Source: Cyclina sinensis (Eukaryota; Mollusca; Bivalvia; Venerida; Veneridae). From it: a stretch of 64,000 bases of DNA. The stretch spans positions 1,730,206 to 1,794,205 of the forward strand of contig JAAONU010000018.1 in assembly GCA_012932295.1 (NCBI GenBank), given 5' to 3'. Under the pieces are notes generated by a model that was given only the letters and a program-made list of their open reading frames with translations, searched no databases and had not been told where the DNA came from. Both the position numbers and the translations under genes were made by a program. How positions within the stretch are numbered: the stretch's first letter is position 1; each line of letters opens with the position of its first letter. This document shows, in pieces, positions 55,401 through 60,057 of this stretch.

Positions 55401-56145
55401 GTCCAAGTATGAAGCAAATCCACTTACTAATAGGGAAGTTATGGCCAATGTAAAAGTTTTTGGACAACTGGATCTTCAAGATGGTCATTCAGTGGTCAAG
55501 GTCAAACAAAAATATGTCAGTGAAAAGGCCTTGTCCAACGGGGTGTTGTGTCCAAGTATGAAATAAATCCACTTACTAATAAAGAAGTAATTGCCAATGT
55601 TAAAGTTTTTGAACATAGGATCTTCAAGGTGAAGGTCAATCAGGGGTCAAGGTCAAATAATTATAGGTCAGTGTAAAGGTCTTGTCAAAATGGGTGTTGT
55701 GTCCAAGTATGAAGTAAATCCACTTATTAATAAGAAAGTAATTGCCAATGTTAAAGTTTTCGGACGGACTGATGAACAGATGGACGGACAGTTCAAAACC
55801 AATATGCCTCCCTTTGGGGGCATAAAAATTACATATCAGCCACTAAGTATTCTTAACTTTATCAAATGCAAAAAAGTCATCTTGAAAGAATTTTTTTTAT
55901 TATTTATGTTCAACAATCATTAGATGAAACACTTTGTGGCAGTGATTAACTGTACTGGTAAGGAAGTAACCGCTGTGTGGGGTCTGCTATAAACAATGAA
56001 GCTAATTCTACATACAGTACCTTGAGAATTTGTCCTCCGTCGGGGTATTCGGACAAGATGCCCTTTAACTGTTTGATTATTGCAGGCTGTTTCATGCAAG
56101 AGTACTGGATATGTTTCCTGTTCCTGATGCCATCACTAGTCAAAG
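10279..56145 (-). CDS. SACS: Sacsin-like gene, exons 2-8 (spliced)
   Basis: Seven minus-strand exons join in frame: 56145-56021, 46651-46523, 46035-45888, 39399-37819, 25121-14140, 13553-13434 and 10446-10279. All introns inside this span are GT-AG and the phases agree at each junction. They encode about 4,416 residues; human sacsin has 4,579. Numbered from the candidate first exon, Hsp90-type N-boxes start near residues 92 ([10 protein letters not shown]), 1459 ([10 protein letters not shown]) and 2509 ([10 protein letters not shown]). Each is followed by a G-x-F/Y-G-x-G-F loop. A J-domain HPD lies near 4234, and a HEPN domain ends the protein. In vertebrates sacsin is a cytosolic, mitochondria-associated Hsp70 co-chaperone that acts on filament and organelle organisation; that role is known of the family and not shown here. 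Bivalves carry many sacsin-like paralogues, so strict orthology is uncertain. No ubiquitin-like domain was found. Only the 5' end of the gene is unsettled. Confidence 0.95.
10600..11825 (+). repeat. Degenerate core-repeat element in sacsin intron 7
   Basis: Segments AGAGGTCCTC, CTAAGATATCTGTCGTTAAA, AAGGCTCTATGA, TTTTGACCCNGG and AACAAACTTAGTA recur between 10660 and 11700. They match the family seen again at 49540-49940 and 26700-28250. A GGATGACAGACAATCACTG stretch and GTGAGCTAAAATGAGCC near 11800 look like its 3' end. A new 5' end (AAACAAGACGAACTCCTCAC) begins near 11824 and decays by about 11930. Confidence 0.5.
12490..12905 (-). pseudogene. Non-LTR retrotransposon (LINE) reverse transcriptase, C-terminal fragment
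   Basis: A minus-strand open frame at 12889-12500 (129 codons) reads [70 protein letters not shown] and [13 protein letters not shown]. This order (NYAAR, LHWLPV-R--FK, APxYL, WN-L, LK--LF) is the classic tail that follows the reverse transcriptase domain in many animal LINEs. The catalytic part is missing. It lies in sacsin intron 7, in the same orientation as the gene. The clade was not decided. Confidence 0.85.
12910..13430. other. Intron 7 DNA, nothing recognised
   Basis: Overlapping open frames on both strands (12843-13235 minus, 13011-13280 plus) show no domain pattern and no matching splice phases with exons 7 and 8. Confidence 0.5.
13434..13553 (-). CDS. SACS: Sacsin exon 7: middle of HEPN domain
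   Basis: 120 bp encoding 40 residues, phase 0 at both ends. Acceptor ATTGTAG|GCA, donor GAG|GTATCT. The peptide opens [18 protein letters not shown] and includes [11 protein letters not shown], the helical middle of a sacsin HEPN domain. It joins exon 6 (ending WVCYKCHQ) to exon 8 without a phase break. The neighbouring intron toward exon 8 is 2,987 bp and holds a LINE fragment; the one toward exon 6 is 586 bp and holds a SINE fragment. Confidence 0.93.
13640..13798 (-). mobile_element. SINE, truncated (family A)
   Basis: On the minus strand the right end begins GGCCAGCCCGGCTAGCTCAA and continues TTGGTATAG, a tRNA-like A-box. The body contains GTCATTTGTCCCTCACCTC and AGTCAGTCACTTGCAGAGA. Both match the complete copy at 29281-29561. 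It is interrupted in the middle and lacks the 3' tail. It lies in sacsin intron 6. Confidence 0.7.
14140..25121 (-). CDS. SACS: Sacsin exon 6: giant exon, sacsin repeats 2 and 3 plus J-domain
   Basis: 10,982 bp, uninterrupted, encoding 3,660 residues after a split codon. The acceptor TCTGTTTCAG|AA precedes an in-frame ATG at 25119, so that ATG is internal and not a start. The donor is CAG|GTATGTG; the open frame beyond it (23 codons) is intronic. Contents in order: the end of sacsin repeat 1; repeat 2, with [10 protein letters not shown] (E codon at 22876-22878), [17 protein letters not shown] and GTLFRLPLR; repeat 3, with [10 protein letters not shown] (E codon at 19726-19728), [17 protein letters not shown] and GTVFRLPLR; a long linker; a J-domain with HPD at 14545-14553; and the start of HEPN ([18 protein letters not shown]). 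Conserved E, N and D match the Hsp90 N-box ATP-contact residues. Vertebrate SACS also has one giant coding exon, so this layout is ancestral. No frameshift or stop was found. Confidence 0.98.
25150..26040. other. Intron 5, degenerate core repeats
   Basis: No coding sequence was recognised. Between 25680 and 25870 the phrases GTGACCTGACCTTTGACCTA, CTGACCTAAAAA and AAGGGCAACCACCCTAT resemble the core units at 33520-34330. The rest is unassigned. Confidence 0.45.
26066..28468 (+). mobile_element. HINE-like element with about ten core units
   Basis: The 5' end is AACAAGAGGGCCATAATGGC, with GCTCACCTGA at 26094-26103. The 3' arm TCATGTGAGC (28456-28465) is its reverse complement with one change. 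Core units of 130-160 bp carry AAGTCTATGTAAATCAAGTG, ACCCCTGGGG, CCAATTTTGACCCT, ACATAATTTGAACAAACTTG, CCAAATATCTAAGCTCTAGG and GACAAGAAGATTTT, from about 26700 to 28250. The GAC-rich stretch is short (GATAACGGACGAAATGAG). A second 5'-like start (ATACCCCCACATGGG, about 26229) inside the left part suggests an older nested piece. Confidence 0.65.
28530..29005 (+). mobile_element. HINE-like element, two to three short core units
   Basis: Units of about 120 bp with GACCTTCAAGTGTGACATTG, ACCTTGAGCCA, AACATGGGTTCTGCACA and AGCCAAGTTTGAA recur from 28560 to 28900. They are followed by GACCGACCGACCGACGGGAC (28934-28953) and the arm TAGTCCCCTCCCCCACATC, ending TTGGGTATAATAA. No 5' arm was recognised. 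Confidence 0.55.
29281..29561 (-). mobile_element. SINE, complete (family A), with 14-bp target duplication
   Basis: Minus strand: the head GGCCGGCCCAGCTAGCTCAA continues TCGGTAGAGC (A-box) and then GGTTCAATCCC (B-box), as in a tRNA. The 3' tail consists of AAAC repeats and lies at 29281-29296. The 14-bp sequence TCATTCATGATGAA flanks it exactly on both sides (29267-29280 and 29562-29575), showing target-primed insertion. The element is 281 bp. It is not a functional tRNA gene, because it has a long unrelated body and an A-rich tail. Confidence 0.9.
29889..30800 (+). repeat. Core-repeat element (AAGTAGGTCAGTAGGTCAAGG family)
   Basis: Starts AAACAAGATGGTCATGATGG with CCCTCACCTGAG, like the GAGGGCC elements. 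Five to six units near 120 bp recur from 30010 to 30780, carrying AGTAGGTCAAGGTCAATGTG, AGCTAAGGTCAAG, AATCTACATGCAA and TTCAAATTTCCATA. No clear 3' arm was found. Confidence 0.5.
30820..31445 (+). repeat. Degenerate core units, CCCCTGGGG family
   Basis: Four units carrying a TTTTGACCCTAGGGAGATAA-like segment, AATTTGAACAATCTTTG, ACATACCAAAGATCTTAG and GACAGGAAGATTTT. They match the 26.7-28.2 kb array at lower identity. A plus-strand open frame at 31165-31350 is a repeat translation. Confidence 0.5.
31452..31688 (-). mobile_element. SINE-like element (family B)
   Basis: Minus strand: the head GGTCAGGTGGCCCAGTTGTT then GGTGCTTTGGCTACAAAGC resembles a tRNA A-box region and anticodon arm. A degenerate B-box region (CGACCCGTGTTCTGGGT) follows. 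The T-run at 31457-31466 is the A-tail of the other strand. No target duplication was found, so the boundaries are approximate. Confidence 0.55.
31888..33080 (+). mobile_element. HINE-like element with six regular 146-bp core units
   Basis: Starts AACAAGAAGCGCCGCAATGT. The core phrase AGTGACCTTGACCTTG recurs near 32170, 32311, 32459, 32606, 32752 and 32898, so units are 141-148 bp. The units share CAGACACCTGGGTAGCAAT, CCCAAGCTGCCTCTTGATAT and TTATTGAGCGGAAACTGAAT. The GAC-rich stretch is replaced by GCCTGCCCGCCCGCCGAC near 33033. AACCAGGTTTT occurs near both ends (31913 and 33064). The open frame at 32317-32637 is a repeat translation. Confidence 0.7.
33085..33495 (+). mobile_element. HINE-like 3' part with GACA/GACC stretch
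   Basis: Two core units carry GTGTACTAAAAATTATCACA and GAGTTATCATCTGGAAACC. They are followed by GACGGACCGACCAACC (about 33349) and by GACAGACAGACAGAAGGACA (about 33427), then a 3' arm, GCTCATCCTTCAAGGCGCAT, ending near 33492. Confidence 0.55.
33510..34335 (+). repeat. Core-repeat array, six units near 130 bp
   Basis: Units carry CAGTAAGGGCAACCACCTTA, TGAAGTTTGAAGGCTGTGGG, TCAAATGGTACTCAAGTTAT and GTGACCTTGACCTACTGACC. Copies start near 33520, 33660, 33790, 33920, 34050 and 34190. A short GATCAACCGACC stretch sits at 34270. A stray unit of the same family begins again at about 63940. Confidence 0.55.
34340..35120. other. Intron 5, nothing recognised
   Basis: AT-rich DNA with one A-run (35034-35045) and a single degenerate CCTTGACCTTGG phrase near 34635. 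No coding signal. Confidence 0.45.
35125..35395 (+). mobile_element. SINE (family C), plus strand
   Basis: The tRNA-like head has GTTGTCCAGTGGTAACATG (A-box region) and then GGTCACAAGTTCAATCCCC (B-box), spaced as in a tRNA. The body has CTTTCAGATGAGATGTTAAA and GCATGCACTGTGCATGG-like segments, a pattern common in invertebrate SINEs. The 3' end is uncertain. It is the only SINE here on the plus strand. Confidence 0.65.
35642..35662. repeat. (TA)n microsatellite
   Basis: About ten uninterrupted TA dinucleotides. Confidence 0.95.
35935..36510 (-). pseudogene. LINE endonuclease (EEP) fragment
   Basis: The minus strand reads [20 protein letters not shown]. After one frameshift it continues [20 protein letters not shown], then [13 protein letters not shown]. 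After an in-frame TGA it reads [13 protein letters not shown]. Further on a degraded frame gives TLIDHIFSEN and [19 protein letters not shown] and the DHIF region are the order expected in an AP-endonuclease-like (EEP) domain of a non-LTR retrotransposon. It is clearly broken and carries no reverse transcriptase here. Confidence 0.8.
36525..37505 (+). mobile_element. HINE-like element with six core units of about 140 bp
   Basis: Units carry TTTTAGCTCTGGCGGCCATT, GCAGAAAAGCAGAAAGTGCC, ACAAGGGTTGGTACTGATCA and TTTGACCTGTGAAAGCCGGA. Copies run from 36535 to 37400, two of them (about 36850-37120) nearly identical. A TTACAGACAGATGGACGGCA stretch and the hairpin CTCCCAAATTTTTGGGAG, then GCATAATAAAA, close the 3' end. 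The 5' end abuts the LINE endonuclease fragment and is missing. Confidence 0.65.
37819..39399 (-). CDS. SACS: Sacsin exon 5: body of sacsin repeat 1
   Basis: 1,581 bp, 526 codons plus split codons at both ends. The acceptor TTTATTTCAG|AC completes an aspartate codon with exon 4 ([16 protein letters not shown]). The donor TCAG|GTATGG completes a glutamate codon with exon 6 (ENICKS-E-MYQIQ). The peptide contains [74 protein letters not shown] and [12 protein letters not shown]. These are typical landmarks of the part of a sacsin repeat after the ATPase-like fold. An in-frame ATG at 39418 lies in the intron and is not used. Confidence 0.96.
39799..43130 (+). mobile_element. Outer HINE-like element, split by an insertion
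   Basis: The 5' subterminal ATACCCCCAAAAC (39826-39838) is the exact reverse complement of GTTTTGGGGGTAT at 43113-43125. Core units near 125 bp carry GGGCAATAACTCTGCAAATA, GTGAAGATGGAGTTATGATT, CTTGGACACTGCACTTCCTC and CCAACCAGTAGTTTTCAAG. About eight lie at 39910-40945 and three more at 42630-43020. The unit is cut between AACTCTG and AAATAG by the inner element at 40949-42632. The 3' end has GACCGACCGACCGACCAACC and a hairpin. Confidence 0.75.
40949..42632 (+). mobile_element. Inner HINE-like element(s) nested in the 39.8-43.1 kb element
   Basis: Starts ACAAGAGCCATGTTACACAT. The 5' subterminal ATCCCCCCGCC (40974-40984) exactly matches, inverted, GGCGGGGGGAT at 41388-41398. A second 3' end of the same family (CCCCTCCGCCTTTGGCGAAG) follows at 42606-42625 after seven units of about 155 bp. 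These begin near 41473, 41634, 41790, 41946, 42102, 42256 and 42412, with AAAGGGGAATAACTCTAAAA and CCCTCAAGTAGTTTTGGAG. So either two elements lie head to tail or one has a duplicated 3' end. GACGGACGCACGGACAGACA precedes the first end. Confidence 0.7.
43262..44745 (+). mobile_element. HINE-like element with about nine 150-bp units, interrupted by a SINE
   Basis: The 5' arm TATGCCCCCT (near 43279) pairs with GGTGGGCATA at the 3' end, one change. Units carry ACTGTGACCTTGACCTTTGA, CCTGGTGACC, AAAACTATAGGGGTCATC, CATGACCAACCTAC and CCTGGGCCCAAGCGTTCTAT. The 3' end has ACTGACCGACCGACCGATCG (44672-44691), then a CCCCCTCATCTTTGATGG-like hairpin. The SINE at 44340-44548 splits one unit. Confidence 0.65.
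44340..44548 (-). mobile_element. SINE (family D) inside the 43.3-44.7 kb element
   Basis: Minus strand: GGTGGCAGCATGGCCTAGTA (tRNA-like head and A-box) and then GGGTTCAAACCC (B-box). The body has TTTCCTTGGGCAAGAAACTT and GGTTGGTTCCAGGAACGG. The surrounding core unit is broken exactly at its edges (GTGACTT on one side, TTTGACTTGCTGACCTG on the other), so the SINE inserted later than the host repeat. Confidence 0.75.
44750..45592 (+). mobile_element. HINE-like element, same family, 5'-truncated
   Basis: Five to six units of the same 150-bp family (GACCTTGA, AACCTGCATAGCAAGTCTGA, TAGTTACTGATTGGAAACCA). They end with CCAACCAATCAACCTACCAA and the arm CCCCCTCATCTTTGATGGAG, then GGGCATAATAAAAT. 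A (TAGG)n run at 44765-44786 marks its left side. It directly follows the previous element, so the two may be products of one duplication. Confidence 0.6.
45593..45887. other. Intron 4 beside exon 4, nothing recognised
   Basis: No recognisable coding sequence or repeat beyond a short GGGTCATAACTCTAATAA phrase. The plus-strand open frame at 45685-45870 has no family signature. Confidence 0.4.
45888..46035 (-). CDS. SACS: Sacsin exon 4: glycine loop of sacsin repeat 1
   Basis: 148 bp, 49 codons plus one base. Acceptor TTTCAAAG|GGT (phase 0), donor TCAG|GTAGGG (phase 1). The peptide begins [20 protein letters not shown] and contains [23 protein letters not shown]-x-x-YN-x-AVFT and the GRFGLGF loop are diagnostic for sacsin repeat 1 and correspond to the nucleotide-binding G-loop of GHKL/Hsp90 ATPases. 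It joins exon 3 (TKFFK) and exon 5 (DFPSIV) in phase. Confidence 0.94.
46523..46651 (-). CDS. SACS: Sacsin exon 3: N-box of sacsin repeat 1
   Basis: 129 bp, 43 codons, phase 0 at both ends. Acceptor TTTCTCAAG|GAG, donor AAG|GTATAT. The peptide begins [20 protein letters not shown] and ends [12 protein letters not shown] and D in E-L-I-Q-N-A-E-D are the positions that contact ATP and magnesium in the Hsp90 N-terminal fold. Other repeats in this protein read NADD where this one reads NAED; the contact aspartate (second D) is kept. The intron between exons 3 and 4 is only 487 bp. Confidence 0.94.
46980..47315 (+). repeat. Degenerate core units in intron 2
   Basis: Three partial units with CATTTTGACCTTGGTCTTTG, ACATACTGACC, GTCATTTACTCAATGTG and ATAAAGTTTGAAGTCTCTA. 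The end GGGCAATGCCCCCTTCAGTC, then TTATAATAAAGG (about 47290-47316), resembles a weak 3' arm on the plus strand. Confidence 0.45.
47537..48868 (+). mobile_element. HINE-like element with two long units
   Basis: Starts AAACAAGTAAGACTATTG. The 5' subterminal TCCCCTACCAGA (47569-47580) is the exact reverse complement of TCTGGTAGGGGA at 48849-48860. Two units of about 440 bp carry AACTAATAATAACACYAAT, AAAGTCTCAATCANATGCAT, ATATCACCATTTNTGCAATA and CATGTTTCAAGTTTCATGAA. Short GACAGACAGATGGG and GACAGACAGGGGG stretches follow the units. Confidence 0.7.
49953..51844. mobile_element. TTAA-flanked DNA element (1,892 bp), piggyBac-like, non-autonomous
   Basis: The left end AGGTCATGTGACACGA and the inverted right end AGGTCAGGTGACACGA match at 15 of 16 positions. 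TTAA flanks both sides (49949-49952 and 51845-51848). No transposase was recognised; the interior is AT-rich with only short open frames. It lies exactly at the junction between the second-level and third-level elements. Confidence 0.7.
51847..53205 (+). mobile_element. Third-level HINE-like element
   Basis: Starts AAACAAGAGCTTGTCTCAGA. The 5' subterminal AGTCCCCTACCGGT (51876-51889) is the exact reverse complement of ACCGGTAGGGGACT at 53187-53200. It carries two sets of core units: AAGGTCATTCAGAGGTCAAA with GGCCAAGTTTGAAGTAATTC at 51990-52330, then TTCAAGGGGGATAAATCTAA with CTAGAGTTGTGAACCTTAAG at 52430-52960. The GAC-rich stretch at 53095-53160 is long (GACTGACGGACGGACTGACT). Confidence 0.75.
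54979..55828 (+). mobile_element. HINE-like element with five to six units of about 150 bp (complete)
   Basis: Starts AACAAGAACTGTCACTGTAA. The 5' ATGCCCCCGAAAG (55006-55018) pairs, with one missing base, with CTTTGGGGGCAT at 55812-55823. Units carry CATTCAGGGGTCAAGGTCAA, AGGTCTTGTCCAAAGGGGTG, TTGTGTCCAAGTATGAAGTA, AATCCACTTACTAATAAGGA and TATGGCCAATGTGAAAGTTT. GGACGGACTGATGAACAGAT, then GGACGGACAG, precedes the 3' hairpin. Confidence 0.75.
56021..56145 (-). CDS. SACS: Sacsin exon 2: lead-in to sacsin repeat 1
   Basis: 125 bp, two leading bases plus 41 codons. Donor AAG|GTACTG (phase 0) joins exon 3 to give [18 protein letters not shown], the standard start of a sacsin repeat. The peptide also contains [20 protein letters not shown]. 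The 5' boundary is less certain: TTTAAG|CTTTG at 56146 is the best acceptor, and GACTAG a little downstream is an alternative. The ATG within SCMKQP is the first in-frame methionine and could be a start only if upstream exons do not exist. The UBL domain seen at the vertebrate N-terminus is not in this exon. Confidence 0.88.
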
Positions 56146-56539
56146 CTTAAACATAAAAACAGTTGCACTGAAGCAGGGCACTATATGCCCAAAGAAAACT
56201 ACTGACAGTAGAATACCTTTTTTACAATTGATAAATACTTATGAAAAGGAAACATGAGAAGATCTTCATTTATAAGGACAATTTTATAACAATGTCTGCA
56301 AATAAGTTCAAAATGTTTATTGTTTATTGATTAGGTCTGTAGTCATATTTGTCCTAAGAGCCAATCCATGCAGATTTTATAGTTAGTGTAGAATGTTTCC
56401 AAGGTTCCACATTAATGTTAACAAGCAGTTCAAGACAAGTATACCAAGTGACTTTAAAGTATCCTTGACTCATGTCTGCCATCATCTCATTATGGTATAA
56501 CACCTGCATATTTAAATAACTGGTACCTTTAAGCAGTTT

Positions 56540-57065
56540 TCAAATATCTCTCTCAAGTGTGAACTTAACTTTGAAGCCAACCAGCCGAAACCTATGCTCT
56601 GCACATTGTCTCAGTATGGTTAACATTTCTGTCAATTATTTTCTATTTTCTTCAACTGGTTCAAGAGATACACAGCAGCCACCAAATATCACATGTTATA
56701 AAATAATGACTAAGTATGACCTTGACCTTAAACCTAGCAAGTTGGAACCTGCACTCTGCACGCTGTCTCATAATGGTTACCATTTCTGCCAAGGAGTTTC
56801 AGTTACCTTCAATCGATTCAAGAGATACAGAGCAGAAAAGAAATATCAAACATTAAACCAAAATGACAAAGTGAAACCTTGACCTTGAACTAAACAGGCT
56901 GGACCTTGTGCTCTGCACATTATCTAAGTATGGTTACCATTTCTGCCAAGTAGTTTAAATTACCTTGAATCGGTTCAAGAGATACCGAGTGGTCACAAAA
57001 TTTCACACATTAAATTATAATGACTCTGTCCTTGACCTTGATCTGAGAAAGTCAGCAGCTGAGCT
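56540..57065 (+). repeat. Core-repeat array, three units of about 160 bp (intron 1)
   Basis: Units at 56560, 56720 and 56880 share CTCTGCACATTGTCTCAGTA, TGGTTACCATTTCTGCCAA, TTCAAGAGATACAGAGCAG and GACCTTGACCTTAAAC. No 3' arm was seen. The open frame at 56559-56882 is a repeat translation. Confidence 0.55.
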
Positions 57066-57096
57066 TACAAAAGACTGCTGTTTTTTATCACTGATA

Positions 57097-58450
57097 CAAG
57101 AGGGCCATGATTTCCCTATATTGCTTACCTGATTACAATTGAAACAGTCCATAATATTAGCAAAAGGCAATAATAATACATGCTTTCAAATTTTAGCCAA
57201 TTTCATGGATTTAGCTTCAAAAACAGGAAGTTGGTCTATGTCAGCACAGGTAACAGTTTAATCTCCATGCAAATTATACAAATAGTTAAAATTTCAATAA
57301 TGTAGTTTCAAGAAAAAGAAGTATGTCAGTAGGTGAAAGTGAAGGTCATGATGACAAAATTAAATATGTTGACATTAAGTTTCCCTCCAAGATTATGTTG
57401 CAGTTTTTCATATATGTGTTTAAAAATCTAGTATCCTTTGGGGCAGAGTCTATCTTAACCCCCAGGCAATGATCTGAAAACTTTAAGAGGACTGCTTCAC
57501 AATGCTACATATCAAATATGTAAGCTCTGTGAATAATGGTCTCTTAAAAGTTTTTTTTTTTTCAAAGTCTTCCTATATAAATCTTTGTAAAAGCAAGTGA
57601 CATATGAGGATGCCAGTGACATAATTTGAACAAATTTGGAAGATATCCAATGGACAATGTAACACACCAAGTCTCTCGAATTTTTACAGAAAATTATTTT
57701 TAAAAGGTTTTCTTTCACAACTCTCCATAAAACTAGTCACCTGATGACAATGATTTTAACAAACTTGATAGATAACTTCTACACAGTAAAACATTTCAAA
57801 TGTCTAAGCCTTAGGTCTTGCAGTTTCTAAAAAGATTTTCAAGGTTTTTCTTAAATATGATGTCTATTTCAGAAACACAGAATGTCTTGAGTGGGGCAAA
57901 TTTTGACACAAAAGATATAATTTTCTACTAGACAATGCTTTACACCAAATTTCTAAGGCATAGGCTTTCCAGTTTCTAACAAAAAGATTTTCATTTTTTT
58001 CTGATGTAAGTCTGTGTACAAACAAGCACTGGATAAAACATCTACATATCTAGTATCTAGGGTATAGGCCTTCCCATGTCTGACAAGAAGATATTCAAAG
58101 TTTTTCCTATAAGTCTATGTAAGAACAAGTAACAACTCTGGCAGGTTCAATTTTGATCCAAGGTTCATGATTTGAAAAATCTGAATAGAGGTTCAGTAGA
58201 AAATGCTACAAAAACTTATGCTCTAAGCCTTGTGGGGGCCATCTGTCCAAGAAGTATACACTTTTGAAATCTACCTGTGACCCAGATAGGCAAAATAACT
58301 GCAACTATAAAAACAGTAACTTTGGTACAGCTTCTTGCAATGAACATCCCTGTTTCATCAATTTAATGCAATGGTTTTGACATGTTATATGAAGAAAATG
58401 GTGTATTATGATTGCAAAGAAATGTCAAGCCAACATGTGTTTTTGTAAAG
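57097..58450 (+). mobile_element. Degenerate GAGGGCC-type element
   Basis: Starts ACAAGAGGGCCATGATTTCC, then TTGCTTACCTGATTAC. Two unit types follow: the AAGTAGGTCAGTAGGT type (57200-57360) and the CCTATATAAGTCTATGTAA / CAAATATCTAAGC / GACAAGAAGATTTTC type (57420-58240). The 3' end is decayed near 58400. Identity is lower than in the 26-28 kb copy, so it is older. Confidence 0.5.
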
Positions 58451-58454
58451 AGTG

Positions 58455-58950
58455 AATGTCTGACCAGTCTGTAGTTTATCAGAGTGGTTGTGAAAAATCA
58501 TAACCAAGTAATCAGTGTTTTTAATAGTACTGCTATAAGATCTGTCATGTTGACTTTAAATAAATTTCCTGGCCTGAATTTTGATAAGTCCATGCACAGT
58601 CTGTGCTAGACATGGGTTGGTTAAAATGGATATGGCCTTGTAAACTATATTAAAAGCATTTATCTTTGCAGTAGATGTATCATAAGAACCTGTTTATGTG
58701 TTGAAAAATATTAGTGTTTGAGTAACCTCTTATTATAAAACTGAAAGTAAAATTAACATCAGCTAGAACAATCCCAGGCTTTGTTTGTTACTAAATAACT
58801 CTAAACAAAAGGTTAAGATCTTCCCTGCTGCCACTTAGAAAGAACCACACTTGACATATCTAGAAAACATTGCCCAGTAAAAGGAAAAGAAAGCAAATTA
58901 GAGTAAATCAATCAATAAAATCAGATATTCATGTCAGCTAAATATATAAT
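58455..58950. other. Intron 1, nothing recognised
   Basis: AT-rich DNA without repeat units or coding signal. Confidence 0.4.
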
Positions 58951-58954
58951 AATA

Positions 58955-59648
58955 AATCAGGACATTTGACCTCTAAGTGTGACCTTGACCTCTAAGATAC
59001 TGACTTGGTAGATGTGCCAACACACCATCTCCTAGAGGTAAACTTTTGAGCCAAGTTATTTTGAAATCCCTCAATCCAAGTCCCAGTTACCACCTGACAA
59101 GCAGAAATGTAGCAAATTTTAAACTTTGACATCTAAGTGTGAGTCTGACCTTTGAGTTACCTATTCAGTTCATGGGTGTAATACAACATTTCACTGAGGC
59201 AAACTTTTGTGCCGAGAAATCTTAAAATCCCCCCATTCAAGGCCCAAGTTACAGCCTGGACAAGCAGAATTGTGTACACTGTATCTTTCACATTTGAGCC
59301 ATCAAACTAGTTCAAGCATGCAGCATACTGTTTCACTGAGGCAAACATTTGTGCCAGATAATTTTGAAATACCTCCAACAAAGGCCAAGTTACAACCCAG
59401 ACAAGCAGAATTTTAGCCAATTTTGACCTTTGACTTCTAAGTGATACCTTGAGGTTTGAACTAAAGACCTGGTTCATGCCTGCACTCTCTCACTAAGGCA
59501 AACTTTGGTGCCAAATAATTTTGATATATCTCAAAACAATGCAAGTTACAGCCTGGACAAACAGAAGTGTAAAGCAGAAGGACAGAATGACAGACAGACC
59601 AATGGGCAACTATGTGCTCCCCTTCAATTTTTTGAGAGCATAAAGAGA
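58955..59648 (+). mobile_element. HINE-like element, four units of about 145 bp
   Basis: Units carry TTTGACCTCTAAGTGTGACC, TTGACCTNTGAGNTACTGAC, CTGGTTCATGCNTG, CACTGAGGCAAACTTTTGTG, CCAAGTTATTTTGAAATCC and AAGTTACAGCCTGGACAAGC. The family is the same as at 3000-4515. It ends GACAGAATGACAGACAGACC (about 59581-59600) and GTGCTCCCCTTCAATTTTTT, then GAGAGCATAAAGAG. Confidence 0.6.
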
Positions 59649-59681
59649 AGTTGGTAAAACCTGTCAGGCTTGGGCATAAGG

Positions 59682-60057
59682 CTACAGATAAGGGACCCTG
59701 ACATTTCTTTCAAGGAAATCCTCAGCCCAGCAGCCAGATTCTTTGAAATTACTAACTTCTAGTTCTTTAGCATACCTAAATGACATTTTCTTCAATAACT
59801 GAACAGACACATTTATTCTTTGTCTTGCTGCATCATTGTACCATTTTAGGCACAACTGATAGCTACCTTGGAATGGGGCCTTTTGATAAACATATAGAAC
59901 TGCTCTTACTTTTGGCACGTTTCCTTTTCCTGACCCGACGCTTCTGAGTCTTTCTAACATCTGTTTGTTCATTGATGGCCGTGCTACTTTTACCACTGTC
60001 ACTAAGCTCATTTTCCTGCACATATTCCTCTAGCGTTAAAAGTTTACGCTTTGACAT
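59682..60057 (-). pseudogene. Tigger/pogo-like transposase remnant (N-terminal DNA-binding part)
   Basis: Two reading frames on the minus strand give parts of one protein. The first, from 60057, reads MSKRKLLTLEE followed by SGKSSTAINEQ and KTQ, the pattern of the CENP-B/pogo N-terminal HTH. The second frame, shifted by one, reads LCLKWYNDAARQRINVS, then KELEVSNFKESGCWAEDFLE, the pattern of the second (Tc5/CENP-B-type) DNA-binding domain. It stops at 59682. The DDE catalytic domain is absent. It is therefore a broken 5' fragment of a Tc1/mariner-pogo transposase with at least one frameshift and probably a small deletion between the two domains. It lies on the same strand as the sacsin gene, upstream of exon 2. 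Confidence 0.8.
59910..60057 (-). CDS. Candidate sacsin exon 1, made from a transposase fragment
   Basis: An ATG at 60057 in good context (AAAG before ATG) opens 49 codons plus one base and ends at a strong donor, A|GTAAGAG. The single trailing base plus the CT that starts exon 2 gives a threonine codon, so the phases fit. The peptide begins MSKRKLLTLEEYVQENELSD and ends in a basic cluster, KTQKRRVRKRKRAK. The same DNA is clearly the start of a Tigger/pogo-like transposase, so the splice may be chance (about one in three for phase alone). If it is used, sacsin would gain a transposon-derived basic, NLS-like N-terminus. If not, exon 1 is elsewhere, possibly beyond 64000. Confidence 0.3.

Noticed and set aside
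56559..56882. 107-codon plus-strand open frame
   Set aside because: It runs across tandem core units and is repetitive at the protein level too.
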